Assembly (NCBI GenBank): GCA_020846145.1
Contig: JADLEL010000036.1
Location: 1-36,258 of the forward strand
Direction of reading: 5' to 3'
DNA: 36,258 nt
DNA from: Pirellulales bacterium
Lineage (GTDB): Bacteria; Planctomycetota; Planctomycetia; Pirellulales; Thermoguttaceae
In this document: one piece after another, positions 32,704 through 36,258 of the stretch
How the letters are laid out: each line of letters opens with the position of its first letter
Position numbering within the stretch: the first letter of the stretch is position 1
Notes under the pieces: generated by a model
The model's input: only the letters and a program-made list of their open reading frames with translations
Told to the model about the DNA's origin: nothing
Databases searched by the model: none
Position numbers and translations under genes: made by a program

Positions 32704-32774
32704 GAAGGCGGAAGGCGGAAGGGGGAAGGCGGAGTGTTTTTCCAATCCCTACCCCCTAATCCCTATCCCCTACT
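32704..32774. repeat. Heptanucleotide repeats at the groES-groEL1 junction
   Basis: Runs of GAAGGCG-type 7-mers (32704-32733) and CCCTACC, CCCTAAT, CCCTATC, CCCTACT (32747-32774). The groES stop codon (32770-32772) lies inside the last unit, so the repeat reaches right up to the gene end. Confidence 0.88.
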
Positions 32775-33069
32775 TCACCACTTTGGCCAGAATATCGGAC
32801 TCGCGGAGGATTTTCACTTCGCGTTTCTCGATCTCGATTTCGGAGCCGCTGTATTTGCCGTAAATTACTTCGTCGCCGACGGAAACCGAGAGTTTCCCGC
32901 GCTCGCCGCTGTCGAGCAGCTTGCCCGGCCCGATGGCCAGCACCTTGCCGCGTTGCGGTTTTTCCTTGGCGCTGTCGGGCAGCACGATTCCGCCCGCCGT
33001 AACTTCCTCGGCTTCGACCGGCTCGACCACTACGCGATCATCCAACGGCTTCAAATTGATATCTTTCAT
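32770..33069 (-). CDS. groES: Co-chaperonin GroES
   Basis: The 10-kDa lid of the chaperonin (99 aa): [20 protein letters not shown], the mobile loop with [12 protein letters not shown], and the core [19 protein letters not shown] 33067-33069 is chosen because AAGGAAC lies seven to thirteen bases upstream and the protein starts MKDINLKPL; a longer frame has no similarity. It lies between the two groEL genes. Confidence 0.96.
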   Translation of the reverse strand: MKDINLKPLDDRVVVEPVEAEEVTAGGIVLPDSAKEKPQRGKVLAIGPGKLLDSGERGKLSVSVGDEVIYGKYSGSEIEIEKREVKILRESDILAKVVK

Positions 33070-33181
33070 GTTTTCGTTCCTTTTTGAGTGATGAATTGGT
33101 ATTGATGTTTTGATGCTCACCGCCGCGCCCGCGTGGACGCGGGGGCTAAACGAATTTCATTATGTTGCAAATTTTGGCGAC

Positions 33182-34879
33182 TTAGAAGCCTCCCATGCCT
33201 CCCATGTCCATGCCGCCCATCCCACCCATGCCGCCGCCCATTCCGCCCATGCCGCCGCCCATGCCGGGATGGCCGCCGGGGCCGGCCGGTTCGTCGTCTT
33301 TGGGAATATCGGTGATCAGGCAGGAGGTGCTCAGCAACAAAGCGGCAACGCTGGCGGCGTTCTGCAACGCGGTACGGACGACCTTTGCCGGATCGATGAT
33401 GCCGGCCTCGATCAGATCGCCGTATTCGTCCTTTTCGGCATCGTAGCCGTCGGCCTTGCCTTTCATCTGGCGAACCTTGTTGACCACGACCGCGCCGTCT
33501 TGGCCGGCGTTTTCGGCGATCGCCCGCAGTGGCGCGGAAAGAACGTTTTGCACGATCTTTGCGCCCAATGCTTCGTCGCCCGATAGTTCGAGCTTGTCGA
33601 TGCACTTGTCGCTGCGCAAGAGCGCCACGCCGCCGCCGGGCACGATGCCTTCCAGAAGCGCCGCTTGCGTCGCCGCCTTGGCGTCTTCCATGAGCATCTT
33701 CCGCTCTTTCATTTCGGTCTCGGTGGCCGCGCCGACGTGAATCTGCGCCACGCCGCCGGCCAATTTGGCCAACCGCTCTTGGAGCTTTTCCTTATCGTAG
33801 TCGCTGGTGGTGGTCTCGATTTCCTTGCGGATTTGCTCGACCCGGCCTTCGATGGCGCTCTTGATTCCCGCGCCGCCGACGATGGTCGTGTTTTCCGAAT
33901 CGATCTCGACTTGCTTCGCGGTTCCGAGATCGGAAAGCTTGATGGATTCGAGCGAAACGCCCAAGTCCTTGAAGATCGCCTGCGCGCCGGTCAAGGTGGC
34001 GATATCGCCCAGCATCGCCTTGCGGCGGTCGCCGTAGCCCGGGGCCTTGACGGCGGCCACGTTCAAAATGCCGCGGAGCTTGTTCACCACCAACGTGGCC
34101 AGCGCTTCGCCTTCGACGTCTTCGGCGATGATCAACAGCGGCTTGCCCGCCTTGCTGACGGCTTCCAGCAGCGGAACGAGATTCTTGGCGTTCGAAATTT
34201 TATCTTCGTGGATGAGAACCAGGCACTTTTCGAATTCGACGGTCTGCTCGTCCTGATTGGTGACGAAGTGCGGCGAGAGGAAACCCCGGTCGAACTGCAT
34301 GCCTTCGACCACTTCGACGTAAGTCTCCGACTGCTTGCCTTCTTCTACGGTAATCACGCCATTCTTGCCGACTTTGAGGAACGCGTCGGCCAGCACCGCG
34401 CCGATCGTGGGATCGTTGTTGCCCGCGATGGTCGCCACCTGGGTGAGTTCCTTCTTGTCCTTCTCGCTGACCGGTTCGGCCATCTTTCCGATATTCTTAA
34501 TGACGGCTTCGGTGGCGGCGTGAATGCCGCGGGTAAGCGACATCGGATCGGCTCCGGCGGCCACCATGCGGAGGCCATCGCGGTAAATCGCCTCGGCCAA
34601 GAGCGTGGCGGTCGTGGTGCCGTCGCCGGCCACGTCGTTCGTCTTCGAGGCCGCCTCTTTGACCAACTGCGCGCCCAAGTTCTCGTAGGGGTCGTCCAAG
34701 TCGATCTCTTTGGCGACGGTTACGCCGTCTTTCGTTACTTTCGGCGCGCCCCAACCTTTGTCGAGCACGGCATTCCGGCCGCGGGGGCCGAGCGTACTGA
34801 TTACGGCACTAGCCAATTTGCTCACCCCGGCGGCCAAGGGCTGCCGAGCGGCATCATCAAATACCATCTGTTTAGGCAC
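33182..34879 (-). CDS. groEL: Chaperonin GroEL, paralogue with Gly-Met tail
   Basis: Hsp60 subunit (565 aa) with [20 protein letters not shown], the [12 protein letters not shown] site and [12 protein letters not shown]. It ends in the classic GGM repeat tail ([18 protein letters not shown]...). Start is GTG 34877-34879, with AGGAGG eight to thirteen bases upstream, the best ribosome site of the window. It is the first gene of the groEL2-groES-groEL1 block. It and the downstream GroEL are clearly divergent paralogues, not a recent duplication. Confidence 0.96.
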   Translation of the reverse strand: MPKQMVFDDAARQPLAAGVSKLASAVISTLGPRGRNAVLDKGWGAPKVTKDGVTVAKEIDLDDPYENLGAQLVKEAASKTNDVAGDGTTTATLLAEAIYRDGLRMVAAGADPMSLTRGIHAATEAVIKNIGKMAEPVSEKDKKELTQVATIAGNNDPTIGAVLADAFLKVGKNGVITVEEGKQSETYVEVVEGMQFDRGFLSPHFVTNQDEQTVEFEKCLVLIHEDKISNAKNLVPLLEAVSKAGKPLLIIAEDVEGEALATLVVNKLRGILNVAAVKAPGYGDRRKAMLGDIATLTGAQAIFKDLGVSLESIKLSDLGTAKQVEIDSENTTIVGGAGIKSAIEGRVEQIRKEIETTTSDYDKEKLQERLAKLAGGVAQIHVGAATETEMKERKMLMEDAKAATQAALLEGIVPGGGVALLRSDKCIDKLELSGDEALGAKIVQNVLSAPLRAIAENAGQDGAVVVNKVRQMKGKADGYDAEKDEYGDLIEAGIIDPAKVVRTALQNAASVAALLLSTSCLITDIPKDDEPAGPGGHPGMGGGMGGMGGGMGGMGGMDMGGMGGF

Positions 34880-35073
34880 GCGTAATACCTCCTATTGACG
34901 GGATATATATCTCGCTAGCAAGATTATGAGTGGTTTGAATGTCCGAGAGATGAAAACGACATCAATCCGGCGCATAAAAATGCTTAGCAAATTAAACAAT
35001 ATGGCCGCAAATGGCAGCCGATTGCATTTGGCCGCATTACTACGCAAGCAGTGTGCCAAAGTTAATTGCCATC

Positions 35074-35106
35074 ATTGTAAGTACTTGTTGTACAGAGACT
35101 TACAAT
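35074..35106. promoter_or_regulatory. Inverted repeat upstream of the groE block
   Basis: ATTGTAAGT (35074-35082) and ACTTACAAT (35098-35106) form a perfect 9-bp inverted repeat around a 15-base spacer, 58 bases past the yihY stop and about 195 bases ahead of groEL2. A partly symmetric GAGAATCGACTCTC lies nearby at 35125. It could be an operator for the chaperonin genes or a weak terminator of yihY; it is not the CIRCE sequence. Confidence 0.4.
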
Positions 35107-35163
35107 AGAAGGCTTGATGTTCTTGAGAATCGACTCTCGATTGTGTAAAAACATCGGATGCCA

Positions 35164-36036
35164 TTATGGCAGACGAATGTCCCGAGTCCGATGTCCGAGG
35201 GCTCGAACCAATTCCGCCCCCAAAAAAACCACCGCGCTGGCGTAGTAGAACCAGAACATCACGCCGATGAACGCGCCCAAAATGCCATACGCCCCGTACT
35301 TTTCCCCAACGACGAACGCCAGCAGGATCGTTTTTCCAATCGCCCAAACCGCGGCCGCCAAAAAGCCCCCGATGATTGCATCCCGCCAGCGGACGGGCGC
35401 TTTAGGCAACACCTTGTAAATCGTTCCCAAAAGGAGGCCGTTGCAGACGATGCTCGTCAGCGGCGGCAAAATTCGCCAAGTGAAATACCCAGCGGGTATC
35501 TGGATCATCAGCGAGCGTATCGTCGCCAGCGCGATATCGGTGCAAAACACTCCCAATAACATCGCGCCGATCGCCAGCAGCGTCGAAAAAGCCTTCAAAC
35601 GCTCCCAGAGCGCGCGCCGCAGCGCGGGCAGCCAACCCTTCACGGCAGGTTCCGGCACGTCCCAGATCCGATTGAAGATGTTCTCCAATTGCATGAAAAT
35701 GCCGATCGCCGCAAAGATCAAGATCAGCAATCCCATCGGACCGCCGAACATCGCTTGGGCCTGCACGTCGGTGAGAATCGTCCCCAATTCGTCGGCCAGC
35801 CAGGGGCCGATGTTGCCGCGCGCCGTTTCCAGGAGCATTTTCTGTTGTTCTTGAAGAAAACTGGAATGCCGGCTGAAAACGCCTACACCGGCCAACAAGA
35901 CCAGACAAAGGGGGAACAGGGAAAAGGTCGCGTAATAGGCCGTGGCGGCGCTAAGCAGAGTTCCGTCGTGTTTCCGCCAGCCTTCCCCGATGGACCGGCA
36001 AATGCCCCAAGCCCGCTTCAGCATTCGACCGAACAT
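35164..36036 (-). CDS. YihY/BrkB-family inner-membrane protein
   Basis: A 290 aa polytopic protein of the YihY/virulence factor BrkB family, with about six membrane segments (SLFPLCLVLLAGVGVF, GLLILIFAAIGIFMQL, LLAIGAMLLGVFCTDIAL, SIVCNGLLLGTIYKV, AIIGGFLAAAVWAIGK, AYGILGAFIGVMFWFYYASA). The family signature AATAYYATFSLFPL, LENIFNRIW and the GAELV end are present. Once called RNase BN by mistake; function remains unknown. Start ATG 36034-36036 follows AAGGAGAA 8-15 bases upstream. No relation to the neighbouring chaperonin genes is evident. Confidence 0.9.
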   Translation of the reverse strand: MFGRMLKRAWGICRSIGEGWRKHDGTLLSAATAYYATFSLFPLCLVLLAGVGVFSRHSSFLQEQQKMLLETARGNIGPWLADELGTILTDVQAQAMFGGPMGLLILIFAAIGIFMQLENIFNRIWDVPEPAVKGWLPALRRALWERLKAFSTLLAIGAMLLGVFCTDIALATIRSLMIQIPAGYFTWRILPPLTSIVCNGLLLGTIYKVLPKAPVRWRDAIIGGFLAAAVWAIGKTILLAFVVGEKYGAYGILGAFIGVMFWFYYASAVVFLGAELVRALGHRTRDIRLP

Positions 36037-36061
36037 GCCGCGTTCTCCTTCCGTGCCGTAG

Positions 36062-36132
36062 GTTATGCTTTAGCATAACGCCTGCGCCGAAAAAAGATAC
36101 GGAGCCTACAACGCTTTCCGTTATGCTAAAGC
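36062..36132. repeat. Inverted repeat upstream of yihY
   Basis: GCTTTAGCATAAC (36067-36079) and its inverse GTTATGCTAAAGC (36120-36132) face each other. The left arm also forms a tight hairpin GTTATGCT-TT-AGCATAAC. Distinct from the other repeat families of the window. Confidence 0.8.
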
Positions 36133-36156
36133 CTAGCGCGGCGTAGCCGCAACCAA

Positions 36157-36244
36157 TCGTTTAGCCCGGAGCCAACGGCGACGGCGGGCATAAGGGGCAC
36201 TGGACAACTCCACCCGCCGTCGCCGTTGGCTCCGGGCTAAACGA
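36157..36244. repeat. Hairpin with 30-bp arms shared with the SpoU gene
   Basis: TCGTTTAGCCCGGAGCCAAC... (36157-36186) and its exact inverse (36215-36244) enclose 28 bases. One arm is also found, translated, at 12024-12053. The window ends 14 bases later; whatever gene follows is not visible. Confidence 0.9.
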
Positions 36245-36258
36245 TAAACTTTGAGGAA

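Overview
The window reads as chromosomal DNA of a planctomycete, most likely of the Pirellulales type. I infer this from the GC-rich coding DNA, two GroEL paralogues around one groES, large planctomycete-style secreted proteins, Gram-negative Kdo/LPS genes and the very repeat-rich spacers. There is no rRNA, tRNA or CRISPR array that I can see. This taxonomic call is inference; no marker gene was compared.

Layout. (1) 1-5.9 kb, minus strand: kdsD, kdsC and a very long LptC/LptA (OstA)-like protein, in the same order as the enterobacterial kdsD-kdsC-lptC-lptA cluster, driven by a recognisable promoter. (2) 6.0-6.75 kb, plus: an XRE-family regulator and a stand-alone acyl carrier protein behind a near-consensus promoter. 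(3) 7.0-14 kb, plus: a secreted DUF4838 protein, a Tat-exported C45-type acyltransferase/peptidase, an SGNH hydrolase, a SpoU rRNA methyltransferase and a LarA-like nickel enzyme. (4) 14.2-21.7 kb, plus: the [FeFe]-hydrogenase maturation set hydE-hydG-aspA-hydF, interrupted between hydG and aspA by a clearly AT-richer two-gene ATPase + HNH nuclease module that resembles the Septu (PtuA/PtuB) anti-phage system. No hydrogenase structural gene is present. (5) 22-25.3 kb, minus: a TPR membrane protein and a Wza-type polysaccharide export protein. (6) 25.8-28.5 kb: an ASCH-domain protein, a secreted NTF2-like protein and a secreted protein of unknown role. (7) 28.6-34.9 kb, minus: the chaperone block groEL2-groES-groEL1-dnaJ-grpE-fmdB. 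(8) A YihY/BrkB membrane protein and more inverted repeats at the right end.

The repeats are as notable as the genes. A ~195 bp double-hairpin element with CGTTCAC/GTGAACG ends occurs four times. Several other inverted-repeat families sit against gene ends. Many spacers, and parts of three genes, are built of tandem degenerate heptanucleotides (GGAAGGC, GGGGATA, GGGGACA, AATGACG, ATTGCAA types), much like the short tandemly repeated repetitive sequences known from heterocystous cyanobacteria. In at least three proteins these heptamers are translated in frame.

The best candidates for new biology are the defence-like module inside the hydrogenase maturation operon, the heptamer repeats that have become coding sequence, the four-copy double-hairpin element, and the oversized LptC/LptA-like protein.
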